DNA of 64,000 bases. It comes from Gilichinskyi gelida. Lineage in GTDB: Bacteria; Acidobacteriota; Thermoanaerobaculia; Gp7-AA8. Below are positions 24,899 through 33,511 of the stretch, piece after piece. The stretch spans positions 248,001-312,000 of the forward strand of contig JBBPII010000001.1 of NCBI GenBank assembly GCA_038040385.1, written 5' to 3'. Under the pieces are notes generated by a model. The model worked only from the letters and a program-made list of their open reading frames with translations. It was not told the origin of the DNA and ran no database searches. How positions within the stretch are numbered: position 1 is the first letter of the stretch; the number at the start of each line of letters is the position of its first letter. A program made the translations under genes and the position numbers.

Positions 24899-27449
24899 GC
24901 GGGGCGAGCTGCCGGTGCAGTGCGTTGTGCGGCCGCTCAAAGGCGACGAGAGCGAGGTCGAAGCGACCGTGAGCCTCGCGCCGATCGACGCCCTGCGGCC
25001 GTCGCTGAAGTCGGCGACGCTCCGTTTCGCCGTCGCCGTCACCTCGGAGAGCGCGCCTCCGTTCAGCATCATCAAGCGGATGGACAACCTCGACCTCGCC
25101 GCGCAACCGAACTGGCGGATCACCTTCCAGGTTCGCCACCGGCCTGACGCAAAAATCGCCGTCGTCGCCGGCGAGCCGGCGACCGGCGCGTGGGGCGGGG
25201 CCGCCTGCGGCGTCGGTATCGCCGCCGCGCCGCCGCCTGCCCCGGTCGTTGCGGTGCTGTCGGCGCCGCCCGGGAAGTTCCTGCCGCTCGATGCCGCGCT
25301 GGCCGCGGCGAAAGCCGGCGGCCGCATCATCGTGCTCTATCTCCGCAGCGGCTTTCGCGGAGACGCGCGCGCCGAGCAGTGGTTCGCCGCCTCCGAATCG
25401 CATGAGACCCTGAAGAGCCTCTACGCCGACGTCGTGATGGCCACCGCGGACGCGGCGAAAGCGTCCCTGCCCGATCTGGCGCGGTTCCGCGGGAAGCGCT
25501 CGCCGCAGCTCCTGATCCTCGATCCGAGCGGCTCCCTGATCGAGGACCTCGGCTTCCTGGAGTACGGCGATTTCGCCGCGGCGCTCGCCGGACTGCGGCG
25601 TCAGAACGCCGCCTTCGCGCAGTCGGCGGCGGCCCGCGAGGCGGGACGGCTCGCCGAGTCGCTGCTCCTCCGCGGAAACGCGCTCCTCTATGCCGGCGTG
25701 CGCGACACGCCGAAGGACTCGCTGACCAAAGCATTGGAGCTCGCTCAGGCCAGCCACGACCAAGTGATCGCGCAGGACGCGGAGCTTGGCCTCGCCGCCA
25801 TCCTGTTGCAGGAAAGCCGTGAAATGGAAGGAGCGGGACTGTTGGACAAGGTGGCGAAGAATCCGGCCACGCCGGAGCTTGGCGCACGCGCCTGGATCCT
25901 GATCGGAAACCTGCGAAAGTCGCGCAGCAACAACCACGGCGCGGTCGACGCCTATCAGAACGGATACCGCCTCGCGCCGAAGCCGTCGGACTTCGCCACC
26001 TTCGCCCGCCGCAACCTCGAGGCGCTCGGCTCCGCGCCTGAGTCGGAGCTGCGGTCCGCCGCGGCCGCCGGCGCCGTACGCCTGCTGTACCCCCACCGCC
26101 CGGTCCTCACCGGAACCATCGAGGTGGCAGCCGTTGCTCCGCCGGGAACGGCGCGCGTCGAGTTCTTCCTCGACGACGCGCGCGTCGCGGAGCGCACCCG
26201 CCCGCCCTTCCAGGCAAAGCTCGCCCTCGGCGGCGCGGCGAGGGCGCACGGCATCCGGGCGGTCGCCTTCGACGCCAAGGACGTCCGTCTGGGCGAGGAC
26301 GCCGCGACGATCAACGACCGCGTCGACGCCCTCGGCATCGAGATCGTCTCGCCGCGCGATGCGCTGATCGAATCCCGCGCGGTGATCGAGCTGCAGCCGC
26401 GCCTGCCCGAGGGATCCACGCTCCAAGCCATCGATCTCTACTGGAACGAGCAGAAGCTCGCCACCCTCACCTCCGCGCCGTTCCGCTACGACTTGACGCT
26501 GCCGTCGAAGAACGCCTTCGGCTACATCCGTGCCGTGGCCCGCGATTCCGCGGGCGCGACCGCCGAGGACGCGATGCTGATCAACAGCCAAGGGGGGGCG
26601 GCCGAGGAAGTTCGCGTCGACGCGGTGGAGCTTTACGCCACCGTGCACGATCGCGCCGGACACAACGTCGAGGGGCTGACGGCGAACGACTTCGTCGTGA
26701 AGGAAGACGGCGTACCGGTGACCGTCGAGGTGCACAACGCGGCGAACGATCCGATCGCCGTGGGTCTGGCGCTCGACGCGTCCGACAGCATGCGCTCGTC
26801 GATGGCCATGGTGATGGACTACGCCGCGGAGTTCTTGCGCCGCTCGCTGGCGCCGGGTGACCGGACCCTCGTCGTCGCCTTCGCCGACACCCCGACCCTC
26901 CAGCAGCCGCTCACCGCGAACCTCCAACAAGTCAAGGCTTCCATCCTCGACACTCGCGCGTCCGGCGGCACCGCTCTCTGGGACGCGATCATCTACTCGC
27001 TGGATCAGCTTCGAGGCGCCAAGGGGAAGCGCGCGCTGCTGCTCTTCACCGACGGCGTCGACAACGGCAGCCGCGCCAAGCCGAAGGCCGTGCTGGAGCA
27101 TGCGCGGGAGGTCGGCGTTCCGGTGTACATCGTCCGGATCTACACCGGCGCGGCCGGCATCGGCGAAGCGGTTCCCGGACTCATGTCCATGAACCGCCCG
27201 GCGACGACAGCCGAGAACTACATGGAGATGCTCGCCGAGCAGACCGGCGGCGCGGTCTTTTCGTTCCCGCGGCAGAAAGACCTGCCGAAGCTCTTCCAGC
27301 AGGTGCGCGACGACACCCGCGGCGCCTACACGCTGAGCTTCGTCTCGCGCAGCGCGAAGAAGCGGACGGAAATGCGGAAGATCTCCGTCGCCGTTCCCGG
27401 CCGGCGCGGGGTGGTGGTGCGCGCCCCCTCGGCGTACTACCCGCGATAG
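24816..27449 (+). CDS. Second thioredoxin-like/TPR/VWFA protein, joined to the tail of its neighbour
   Basis: The open frame runs 24816–27449 (877 codons) but its first part to about 25230 is the missing C-terminal domain of the upstream VWFA protein. From about 25255 (LSAPPGKFLPLDAALAAAKAGGRIIVLYLRSG) it copies the plan of the 21374 protein: thioredoxin-like, TPR-like, Ig-like, VWFA (LALDASDSM, LWDAIIYSLDQLRG, LLLFTDGVDNGS), ending VVVRAPSAYYPR. No signal peptide or convincing start separates the two parts. I infer that two adjacent genes have fused and that a one-base homopolymer change splits the product. The GTG at 24816 is only the first start in frame. Confidence 0.7.
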   Translation: MRSSGSSPARPTRSTRRGPRPWPGGEGERGELPVQCVVRPLKGDESEVEATVSLAPIDALRPSLKSATLRFAVAVTSESAPPFSIIKRMDNLDLAAQPNWRITFQVRHRPDAKIAVVAGEPATGAWGGAACGVGIAAAPPPAPVVAVLSAPPGKFLPLDAALAAAKAGGRIIVLYLRSGFRGDARAEQWFAASESHETLKSLYADVVMATADAAKASLPDLARFRGKRSPQLLILDPSGSLIEDLGFLEYGDFAAALAGLRRQNAAFAQSAAAREAGRLAESLLLRGNALLYAGVRDTPKDSLTKALELAQASHDQVIAQDAELGLAAILLQESREMEGAGLLDKVAKNPATPELGARAWILIGNLRKSRSNNHGAVDAYQNGYRLAPKPSDFATFARRNLEALGSAPESELRSAAAAGAVRLLYPHRPVLTGTIEVAAVAPPGTARVEFFLDDARVAERTRPPFQAKLALGGAARAHGIRAVAFDAKDVRLGEDAATINDRVDALGIEIVSPRDALIESRAVIELQPRLPEGSTLQAIDLYWNEQKLATLTSAPFRYDLTLPSKNAFGYIRAVARDSAGATAEDAMLINSQGGAAEEVRVDAVELYATVHDRAGHNVEGLTANDFVVKEDGVPVTVEVHNAANDPIAVGLALDASDSMRSSMAMVMDYAAEFLRRSLAPGDRTLVVAFADTPTLQQPLTANLQQVKASILDTRASGGTALWDAIIYSLDQLRGAKGKRALLLFTDGVDNGSRAKPKAVLEHAREVGVPVYIVRIYTGAAGIGEAVPGLMSMNRPATTAENYMEMLAEQTGGAVFSFPRQKDLPKLFQQVRDDTRGAYTLSFVSRSAKKRTEMRKISVAVPGRRGVVVRAPSAYYPR

Positions 27450-27522
27450 CCCTCATCCGCCTTGTCCCTCTCCCGCTTGCGGGAGAGGGTGGCCCTGAGC
27501 GTAGCGAAGGGCCGGGTGAGGG
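27450..27522. repeat. Palindromic intergenic repeat, family A copy 2 (shortened)
   Basis: Carries the CCCTCATCCGCC left end, the CTCTCCCGCttGCGGGAGAG hairpin and the right arm GCGTAGCGAAGGGCCGGGTGAGGG. It lacks the left-arm half and the TTCTCCCGC hairpin of the full copy at 7818. It lies between the VWFA gene and the GAF-type ATPase gene. Confidence 0.88.
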
Positions 27523-27523
27523 T

Positions 27524-27552
27524 CCGAAGTGTTATTCTTTTCAACACTTCGG
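27524..27552 (+). promoter_or_regulatory. 10-bp inverted repeat covering the ribosome site of the GAF-ATPase gene
   Basis: CCGAAGTGTT (27524–27533) and AACACTTCGG (27543–27552) are perfect complements with a 9-base A/T-rich spacer. The GGAG ribosome-binding site (27551–27554) begins inside the right arm, 8 bases before ATG 27563. It could be an operator for a dimeric regulator or an mRNA hairpin that hides the ribosome site. Confidence 0.6.
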
Positions 27553-27562
27553 AGACCAAAGA

Positions 27563-29869
27563 ATGACTGTACAAGCCACCGCTTCGCCGATCGAGCGCGA
27601 GCTGGAGTATCGGAAGAAGCTGACGACGATCACCAACCAGATCAACGCGGCCGAGTCCATCCCCCACATCCTGATGACGCTCAAGGACAAGATCCTGGAG
27701 ATGATGGACGCCGAGCGCCTCACCATCTACGCCGTCGACACGAAGAATCAAGAGCTCTACTCGGTACAGAAAGTCGGCGACGTCCCGAAGGAGATCCGGG
27801 TCCCGAAATCGTTTGCCTCCATCGCCGGCTTCACCGCCCTGGCGCGCAAGACCATCAACATCAAGGACGCCTACGACGCCGCCGAGTTGGCGAAGTTCCA
27901 TCAGAACCTCCGCTTCGACCAGCGCTGGGACAAACAAACCGGCTTCCGCACCAAGGCCGTCCTCGCTGTCCCGGTGGTTTTCGAGAAGTACCTGCTCGGG
28001 GTGGTGCAGCTCATCAACAAGCGCCACGGCCCGTCGTTCACCGCGCAGGACGAGGACACCACCGAAGAGATCGCCCGCATCCTCGGCATCGCGTTTTACA
28101 ACCAGCATCGCGCGGCGCGGCAGTCGAAGCCGTCGAAGTTGGGCGGCCTGGTCGACAAGGGCGTCATCTCGGAGAAAGACATCGAGGCCGCCGTCTCCAA
28201 CGCCCGCGTCAATAACACCACCGTGGAGAAAGTGCTCCTCGAGGACTACAACGTCCCGAAGGAAGAGCTGGGGAAATCGCTGGCCGCCTTCTATAGCACC
28301 AACTTTTTCAGCTATGACGGCGAGCAGACCATACCCAACGACCTCAAGGAGCGCGTGACCTCCGACATGTGGAGGAAGTACGTCTGCGCGCCTGTCGAGC
28401 GGCGGCCGGGCATGCTCGTCGTCGCCGTCGACGACCCTCAGGACCTCACGCGTCTCGACGGCATCCGGGCCATGAACCTCGCGCCGCGCTACGACTTCAT
28501 GGTGGGCATGAAGCACGAGATCCTGGCCTACATCGCCAACTCGTACGGCGAGCCGCTGGAGACGGCGACGGTGGAGACCGGCGATCTGGCGAAGATCATC
28601 GACCAACTCGGCGAGGGCGAGGGGGTGGCGGAGGAAGAGATCAAGGACGACATGCCGGAGATCGATGAGACCGACTCCGGCATCGTCAAGCTCGCCAATC
28701 AGCTCATCATCGAGGCGGCCGCCAAGGGCGCCTCGGACATCCACGTCGAGCCGGACGGCTCGAAGAATCCGTGCGGGATCCGCCTTCGCATCGACGGCGA
28801 CTGCCAGAAATTCATGGAAGTCCCCGGCGCGCACCGCAACGCCCTGGTGCAGCGCCTGAAGATCATGGCCAAGCTCGACATCTCCGAGCGCCGTAAGCCG
28901 CAGGACGGCAAGATCCGCTTCAAATACTCGAAGGGCGTCATCGAGCTCCGCGTCGCCACCATCCCCACCGCCAACGGCAACGAGGACGTGGTCATGCGTA
29001 TCCTCGCGGCGTCGAAGCCGCTGCCGATCGAGAAGATGGGCTTCAGCGAGCACAATCTCACGCGGTTCAAGGAGATTTTGGCGAAGCCGTACGGCATCTG
29101 CCTGGTGGTGGGCCCCACCGGCTCGGGAAAGACGACCACGCTGCACTCCGCCCTCGGATCGATCAACACCGAGGACATGAAGATCTGGACCGCCGAGGAC
29201 CCGGTCGAAATCACGCAGAAGGGACTGCGGCAGGTGCAGGTGCAGCCGAAGATCGACTTCACCTTCGCCATCGCCATGCGCTCGTTCCTCCGCGCCGACC
29301 CCGACGTGATCATGGTCGGCGAAATGCGCGATCACGAGACCGCGGCGATCGGCATCGAGGCGTCGCTGACCGGCCACCTGGTCTTCTCGACGCTGCACAC
29401 CAACTCGGCGCCGGAAACGATCACCCGTCTTCTGGACATGAACATCGATCCGTTCAACTTCGCCGACGCCCTCCTCGGCATCATGGCCCAGCGCCTGATC
29501 CGGACGCTCTGCTTGAAGTGCAAAGAGGGCTATCACCCGACACCCGAGGAGTTCGAGGAGATCATCGAGGTGTACGGCCACGAGTGGTTCCCGCAGATCG
29601 GCATCAAATACTCGCCCGACTTCACGCTCTATCGCCCGAAGGGCTGCCCGGCGTGCAACAACACCGGCTACAAGGGCCGTATGGGCGTGCACGAGCTGCT
29701 GGCCGGTACCGACGAGATCAAACGAGCGGTGCAGCGCCGGGCGCCGATCGACGAGCTGCGCCATCTGGCCATGCAGCAGGGGATGCGAACGCTGATGCAG
29801 GACGCGCTGGAGAAGGCGTTGCGCGGCATCACGGACGTGAAACAGGCGCGGTCGATCGCGGTGAAGTAG
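27563..29869 (+). CDS. GAF-domain GspE/PilB-type ATPase
   Basis: 768 aa. An N-terminal GAF domain is about residues 33–178 (AAESIPHILMTLKDKILEMMDAERLTIYAVD). An MshEN-like domain about 193–335 (LGGLVDKGVISEKDIEAAV) and a GspE ATPase core follow. Core motifs: ASDIHVEPD near 390–398, Walker A GPTGSGKT at 517–524, Walker B DPDVIMVGEMRD at 579–590, FSTLHTNS. Two CxxC pairs (LCLKC and GCPAC) form the zinc site. The extra GAF sensor implies control of the motor by a small ligand. It is a second, clearly diverged paralogue of the 18304 ATPase. Confidence 0.92.
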   Translation: MTVQATASPIERELEYRKKLTTITNQINAAESIPHILMTLKDKILEMMDAERLTIYAVDTKNQELYSVQKVGDVPKEIRVPKSFASIAGFTALARKTINIKDAYDAAELAKFHQNLRFDQRWDKQTGFRTKAVLAVPVVFEKYLLGVVQLINKRHGPSFTAQDEDTTEEIARILGIAFYNQHRAARQSKPSKLGGLVDKGVISEKDIEAAVSNARVNNTTVEKVLLEDYNVPKEELGKSLAAFYSTNFFSYDGEQTIPNDLKERVTSDMWRKYVCAPVERRPGMLVVAVDDPQDLTRLDGIRAMNLAPRYDFMVGMKHEILAYIANSYGEPLETATVETGDLAKIIDQLGEGEGVAEEEIKDDMPEIDETDSGIVKLANQLIIEAAAKGASDIHVEPDGSKNPCGIRLRIDGDCQKFMEVPGAHRNALVQRLKIMAKLDISERRKPQDGKIRFKYSKGVIELRVATIPTANGNEDVVMRILAASKPLPIEKMGFSEHNLTRFKEILAKPYGICLVVGPTGSGKTTTLHSALGSINTEDMKIWTAEDPVEITQKGLRQVQVQPKIDFTFAIAMRSFLRADPDVIMVGEMRDHETAAIGIEASLTGHLVFSTLHTNSAPETITRLLDMNIDPFNFADALLGIMAQRLIRTLCLKCKEGYHPTPEEFEEIIEVYGHEWFPQIGIKYSPDFTLYRPKGCPACNNTGYKGRMGVHELLAGTDEIKRAVQRRAPIDELRHLAMQQGMRTLMQDALEKALRGITDVKQARSIAVK

Positions 29870-29971
29870 GGAACGCCGCCGTCCCGGCGGCTGGCCCGGC
29901 GGCGTCCCGCCGCCGAGCCGGGGCGCAGGCGGGACGCCTGCGTGCCAGCCGGCGAGGACGCCGGCGCTCCA
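29869..29971. repeat. Palindromic intergenic repeat, family B copy 1
   Basis: Begins GGAACGCCGCCGTCCCGGCG and ends GGCGAGGACGCCGGCGCTCC, with inner complementary blocks (GGCGGCGTCCCGCCGCC; GCAGGCGGGACGCCTGC). A second copy is at 33512. It separates the ATPase gene from yjbR. Confidence 0.88.
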
Positions 29972-29990
29972 CTGCGATAATCTTCGGCGT

Positions 29991-30362
29991 ATGCCGAAGC
30001 GCCCCAACTTCGCAAAGATCGCCGCCGACCTTCGCGACGCAGCCCTCTGCTATCCCGGCACCGACGAACACTTCCCGTGGGGGGAGACGGCGATCAAGGT
30101 GAAGGGAAAGACGTTCCTCTTCATGCGCTCCGCCGACGATGAGCTCAGCCTCTCGGTGAAACTGCCGCAGTCGCGCGAGGATGCGCTGGCGCTGCCGTTC
30201 ACCGAGCCGACGCACTACGGCCTCGGCAAGAGCGGATGGGTGACGTCGAGCTTCAAGCGCGACGATGAAGTGCCGGTCGGCGTTCTAAAGGACTGGATCG
30301 ACGAGAGCTATCGCGCCGTTGCACCGAAGAAGCTGCTGGCGCAGTTGCCGGCACTCGGCTGA
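29991..30362 (+). CDS. MmcQ/YjbR family protein
   Basis: 123 aa. Typical YjbR pattern: a helix, then CYPGTDEHFPWGETAIKVKGKTFLFM, SLSVKLP near 60, PFTEPTHYGLGKSGWVTSSF, and VGVLKDWIDESYRAVAPKKL at the C-terminus. The family has a CyaY-like fold with double-wing DNA-binding features; the cellular role is not known. The stop (TGA) overlaps the next ATG by one base, so the two genes are coupled. Confidence 0.88.
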   Translation: MPKRPNFAKIAADLRDAALCYPGTDEHFPWGETAIKVKGKTFLFMRSADDELSLSVKLPQSREDALALPFTEPTHYGLGKSGWVTSSFKRDDEVPVGVLKDWIDESYRAVAPKKLLAQLPALG

Positions 30363-30805
30363 TGCGCCGCGCCGCGTATCTCGTTTTCATCCTTCTCTTT
30401 CCGGCGGTGGTTCTCATCGCCTACGCGCTGCACATCGTTTTCCCCGGCGTATCGGGGATCGTCTTCTTCGGCGGCGCGTTTTTCGTCCTCGCCGCGGTTT
30501 GGGGCGTGGTGGCCGTCGCCGGTCGGAATGGCAAAGGGAACGATTTCCCCGCGGAGCTCGAGGTCGTCGCGGTGAAGCTGCGCGAGCAGGCAGCGGAGAT
30601 CGAAAACCACAAGTTCGAAGTTTCCGCCGCGCTGCAGGAGTCCCTCGCCGAGCTGCGCGTCAAGGCGAAGACGTTCGATCATCATCAGATTGTCGTCGGC
30701 TTCGATCTCGCCGTGCCCGACGCCGGCGAGTTTCGCGAGGCCGCGGCGGAGCTCGACGAATACGCCGCCGACGTCCGCTCGCGCGGCGGCATCCACTGGC
30801 GTTAA
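30362..30805 (+). CDS. Two-helix membrane protein with coiled cytoplasmic tail
   Basis: 147 aa. Two membrane helices (about 5–27 and 34–54) are followed by GRNGKGNDFP and a charged helical region about 62–105 (LEVVAVKLREQAAEIENHKFEVSAALQESLAEL) likely to coil. The C-terminus is acidic then basic (SRGGIHWR). No family recognised. Overlaps yjbR by one base at the start and the convergent receiver gene by 4 bp at the end. Confidence 0.6.
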   Translation: MRRAAYLVFILLFPAVVLIAYALHIVFPGVSGIVFFGGAFFVLAAVWGVVAVAGRNGKGNDFPAELEVVAVKLREQAAEIENHKFEVSAALQESLAELRVKAKTFDHHQIVVGFDLAVPDAGEFREAAAELDEYAADVRSRGGIHWR

Positions 30806-31194
30806 ACCGGCGGAACGGCCTCCCCGCAAACGGCCGCGATTCCCTCGGTGAATTCGTGGACGTCGAACGGCTTGGAGATGACCAGCTTCACGATGTCGAG
30901 GTCGAGCCGCGACAGCGCCTGCTGCGACACCGCGGATACCACCACTACCGGGAGCCGGAGTCCGCGACTCTTGATGTAGGCGATGACTTCGTAGCCGTTC
31001 ACTTCCGGCAGCATCAGATCGAGGATGACCACCGAGTAGTCATGGGCGCCGATTTTCTCGATGGCCTGCTTCCCGTCGTACGCGGTGTCGATGACGATGC
31101 CGCGCCGCTGGAGCAGCTTCTCCACCAGCCGGCGGATGGCCGGATCGTCTTCCACGACCAGCGCGCGGTGGCAGATCCCAGGATCGAGCGGCAT
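30802..31194 (-). CDS. Single-domain response regulator
   Basis: 130 aa, receiver domain only. Acidic triad in ALVVEDDPA, phospho-acceptor aspartate in VVILDLMLPEVNG (D59), switch serine in VVVSAVSQ, lysine in VISKPFDVHEF (K108). This is a canonical, fully conserved receiver, in contrast to the less typical one at 2511. No kinase is adjacent. Ends 4 bp inside the convergent membrane-protein gene. Confidence 0.9.
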   Translation of the reverse strand: MPLDPGICHRALVVEDDPAIRRLVEKLLQRRGIVIDTAYDGKQAIEKIGAHDYSVVILDLMLPEVNGYEVIAYIKSRGLRLPVVVVSAVSQQALSRLDLDIVKLVISKPFDVHEFTEGIAAVCGEAVPPV

Positions 31195-31257
31195 CCGTTC
31201 ATGTTACATCGCCGTAAACGCCGCTAACTTCAGTCGCTGCCCTGCGTCTTACCGTAC

Positions 31258-31530
31258 GTGAGACGAACGGCTGCGCTACTCCTCATGCTGTTTGCGGTAA
31301 CGGCCTGCCGCTTCCCCGAGCATCCCAAGCGCACGGCGATCTCCGCCGCCACGACGTTCGTTCTCCGTTCGGTGTTCGACCTGCAGAGCCGGGTGCGTCT
31401 GACGCAAAACAGCGCGCGCCCGGCTCGGCAGGCGACCGTGCAGCAGGCGCCGGCGACCAAGCACCGCGTGCTCGTCGTCGGCACCTACGCCGACGGACGC
31501 CTGGTCATCACCCGCTGCCGCACGCTGTAA
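31258..31530 (+). CDS. Small lipoprotein
   Basis: 90 aa from GTG 31258. The signal RRTAALLLMLFAVTAC predicts lipidation at C17, followed by RFPEHPKR. The rest is basic and polar (TFVLRSVFDLQSRVRLTQNSARPARQATVQQ), ending in a short hydrophobic strand HRVLVVGTYADGRLVITRC. No family recognised. The DUF885 gene begins 9 bp after its stop, so the two may be co-transcribed. Confidence 0.6.
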   Translation: MRRTAALLLMLFAVTACRFPEHPKRTAISAATTFVLRSVFDLQSRVRLTQNSARPARQATVQQAPATKHRVLVVGTYADGRLVITRCRTL

Positions 31531-31539
31531 GCTCCCCGG

Positions 31540-33312
31540 ATGCAGAAGCTGATTCTCGTCGCTCTGGTCATCCTCTTCGCTTCCACCGCCTCCTCCGAAG
31601 AATTGAGCGCCGCCGATCTCGACAAGCGCCGCAAGGCGCTCAGCGATCTTCTGAAGGAGCAGTGGGAGTACACGCTGCGCACCAACCCGGAGTTCGCCTC
31701 CATCCTCGGCGACCGCCGCTACAACGATCAGTCGTCCGACGCATCCGAGGCGGCGGTGAAGCGCGATCTGGCGGCGTCGAAGAAGTTCCTGGCGCGGGTC
31801 GAGGCCATCGACACCACCGCCTTCCCGGAGCAGGAGGCGCTCAACAAGGCGCTCCTCGCCCGCAACCTGCGCAACCACATCGAAGACATCGGCCTCAAAG
31901 AGTGGGAGACGCCGGTCACCCAGATCAGCGGTATCCACCTCTTCGCCGCGCAGTTGCCGGCGCTGCTGCCGTTCGCCACGGCCAAGGACTACGACGACTA
32001 CGCCAAGCGCCTGCGCGACTTCCCGAAGCAGATCGACGACACCATCGCCAACATGCGGAAAGGGATGCGCGACCGGCTGATGCCGCCGAAGTTCCTGCTC
32101 GAAAAGGTTGTGGACCAGGCCGGCCGCATCGCCTCGCAGGAGGCGGAGAGGACGCCGTTCGCGCAGCCGGTGGAGAAGTTCGCCGACGCGGTGCCTGACG
32201 CGGACCGCGCCAGGATCCGCGCCGAGGTCGTCGGCGCCATCCGCACCGCGGTCATCCCGGCGTACAAGAAGTTCGGCGCGTTCGTGCGCGACGAGTACGC
32301 GCCGCGCGGCCGGAAGGACGCCGGCATGTGGGCGCTGCCGGACGGCGCGAAGCGCTACGCGGTGCGCGTGCGCCAGAGCACGACCACCGCGCTGTCGGCC
32401 GACGAGATCCATCAGACCGGCCTCCGCGAAGTGGCCCGCATCGAAGGGGAGATGCTGGCCATCGCCAAGTCGCTCGGCTTCGCCGATCTGAAGTCGTTCC
32501 GCGCCTCGCTGGACAAGAACGCCGACCTCCGCGCGAAGTCGCGCGAGCAGATCCTGGAGCTCTATCGCCGCTACATCGACCAGATGTACGCCAAGCTGCC
32601 CCAGCTCTTCGGCCGCCTGCCGAAGGCGAAGGCCATCGTCGTCCCGGTGGAGGAGTTCCGCGAGAAGGAGGCCTCCGGTGCCGCGTACGAGCCGGGCGCG
32701 CCGGACGGCTCGCGTCCTGGGCGCGTCGAGGTCAACACCGGCGACGCCACCTCGCGCAAGACCATCAGCATGGAATCGACGGCGTATCACGAGGGCGTCC
32801 CCGGCCATCACATGCAGATCGCCATCGCGCAGGAGCTGACCGGGCTGCCGGAGTTCCGCCGCTTCGGGTCGAGCTACACCGCGTACGTCGAGGGCTGGGC
32901 GCTCTACTCCGAGAAGCTGGGCAAGGAAGTCGGCTTCTACACCGATCCGTACAACGATTACGGTCGCCTGCAGGACGAGATGCTCCGCGCCATCCGGCTG
33001 GTGGTCGACACCGGGCTGCATTCCAATCGCTGGACGCGCGAGCAGGTGGTGCAGTTCTTCCACGACCACACCTCGGAAGACGAGATCGAAGTGCAGAACG
33101 AGACCGACCGCTACATCGTCTGGCCCGGCCAGGCCCTCGGTTACAAGATCGGCGCGCTGAAGATCGCCGAGCTGCGCGAGCGCGCCCGCCGCGAGCTCGG
33201 CGACCGCTTCGACATCCGCGCCTTCCACGACGAGATCCTCGGCGCCGGCGCGCTGCCGATGGACGTGCTGGAGAAGAGGGTGGACGACTGGGTGGCACGG
33301 ACGAAGAAGTGA
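31540..33312 (+). CDS. DUF885 family zinc peptidase-like protein, exported
   Basis: 590 aa with signal peptide (MQKLILVALVILFASTASS). DUF885 landmarks: an N-terminal helical domain with TLRTNPEFASILGDRRYND, MPPKFLLEKVVDQ near 181–193, and VRVRQSTTTALSADEIHQTGLREVARIEGEM near 275–305. The metal motif STAYHEGVPGHH is at 413–424 (H417, E418 and H423 or H424). Then ITRF-type SSYTAYVEGWALYSEKLG follows with a further acidic ligand (E of VEGWALY). Length is usual. Probably a periplasmic metal-dependent peptidase; substrate unknown. Confidence 0.9.
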   Translation: MQKLILVALVILFASTASSEELSAADLDKRRKALSDLLKEQWEYTLRTNPEFASILGDRRYNDQSSDASEAAVKRDLAASKKFLARVEAIDTTAFPEQEALNKALLARNLRNHIEDIGLKEWETPVTQISGIHLFAAQLPALLPFATAKDYDDYAKRLRDFPKQIDDTIANMRKGMRDRLMPPKFLLEKVVDQAGRIASQEAERTPFAQPVEKFADAVPDADRARIRAEVVGAIRTAVIPAYKKFGAFVRDEYAPRGRKDAGMWALPDGAKRYAVRVRQSTTTALSADEIHQTGLREVARIEGEMLAIAKSLGFADLKSFRASLDKNADLRAKSREQILELYRRYIDQMYAKLPQLFGRLPKAKAIVVPVEEFREKEASGAAYEPGAPDGSRPGRVEVNTGDATSRKTISMESTAYHEGVPGHHMQIAIAQELTGLPEFRRFGSSYTAYVEGWALYSEKLGKEVGFYTDPYNDYGRLQDEMLRAIRLVVDTGLHSNRWTREQVVQFFHDHTSEDEIEVQNETDRYIVWPGQALGYKIGALKIAELRERARRELGDRFDIRAFHDEILGAGALPMDVLEKRVDDWVARTKK

Positions 33313-33320
33313 GGTGAGTG

Positions 33321-33503
33321 ATGGCTACCGTGAAAGAAGAAGCCGCTGCGCTGATCGCGCGCTTGCCAGAAGACGCGACGTGGAGGGACGTGGTGTATGC
33401 GATCTATGTGCGTAATGCGATCGCTGCTGGCGAAGCGGACATAGCGGCAGGCCGGACGTTTACGACCGAGGAGGTTCTTGAGTCCCTCGATTTGAAGCGC
33501 TGA
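33321..33503 (+). CDS. Small antitoxin-like protein without a partner
   Basis: 60 aa. The pattern KEEAAALIARLPEDATWRDVVYAIYVRNAIAAGEADIAAGRTFTTEEVLESL matches a common family of short helical proteins (LIxxLPxDATWxDxxYxIYVRxxIxxGxxDxxxGRxxxxEEV). These often precede a RelE/ParE toxin gene. Here no toxin follows; the repeat at 33512 and the convergent redox gene come next. Family match is by memory of the consensus. GTG 33318 directly precedes the ATG. Confidence 0.6.
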   Translation: MATVKEEAAALIARLPEDATWRDVVYAIYVRNAIAAGEADIAAGRTFTTEEVLESLDLKR

Positions 33504-33511
33504 ACGCGCCG

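Noticed and set aside
24786..27101. Long minus-strand open frame opposite the VWFA genes
   Set aside because: Low-complexity antisense reading of well-supported coding DNA; no domain recognised. The same holds for minus-strand frames at 21746–24250, 27437–30007 and 47314–49464.
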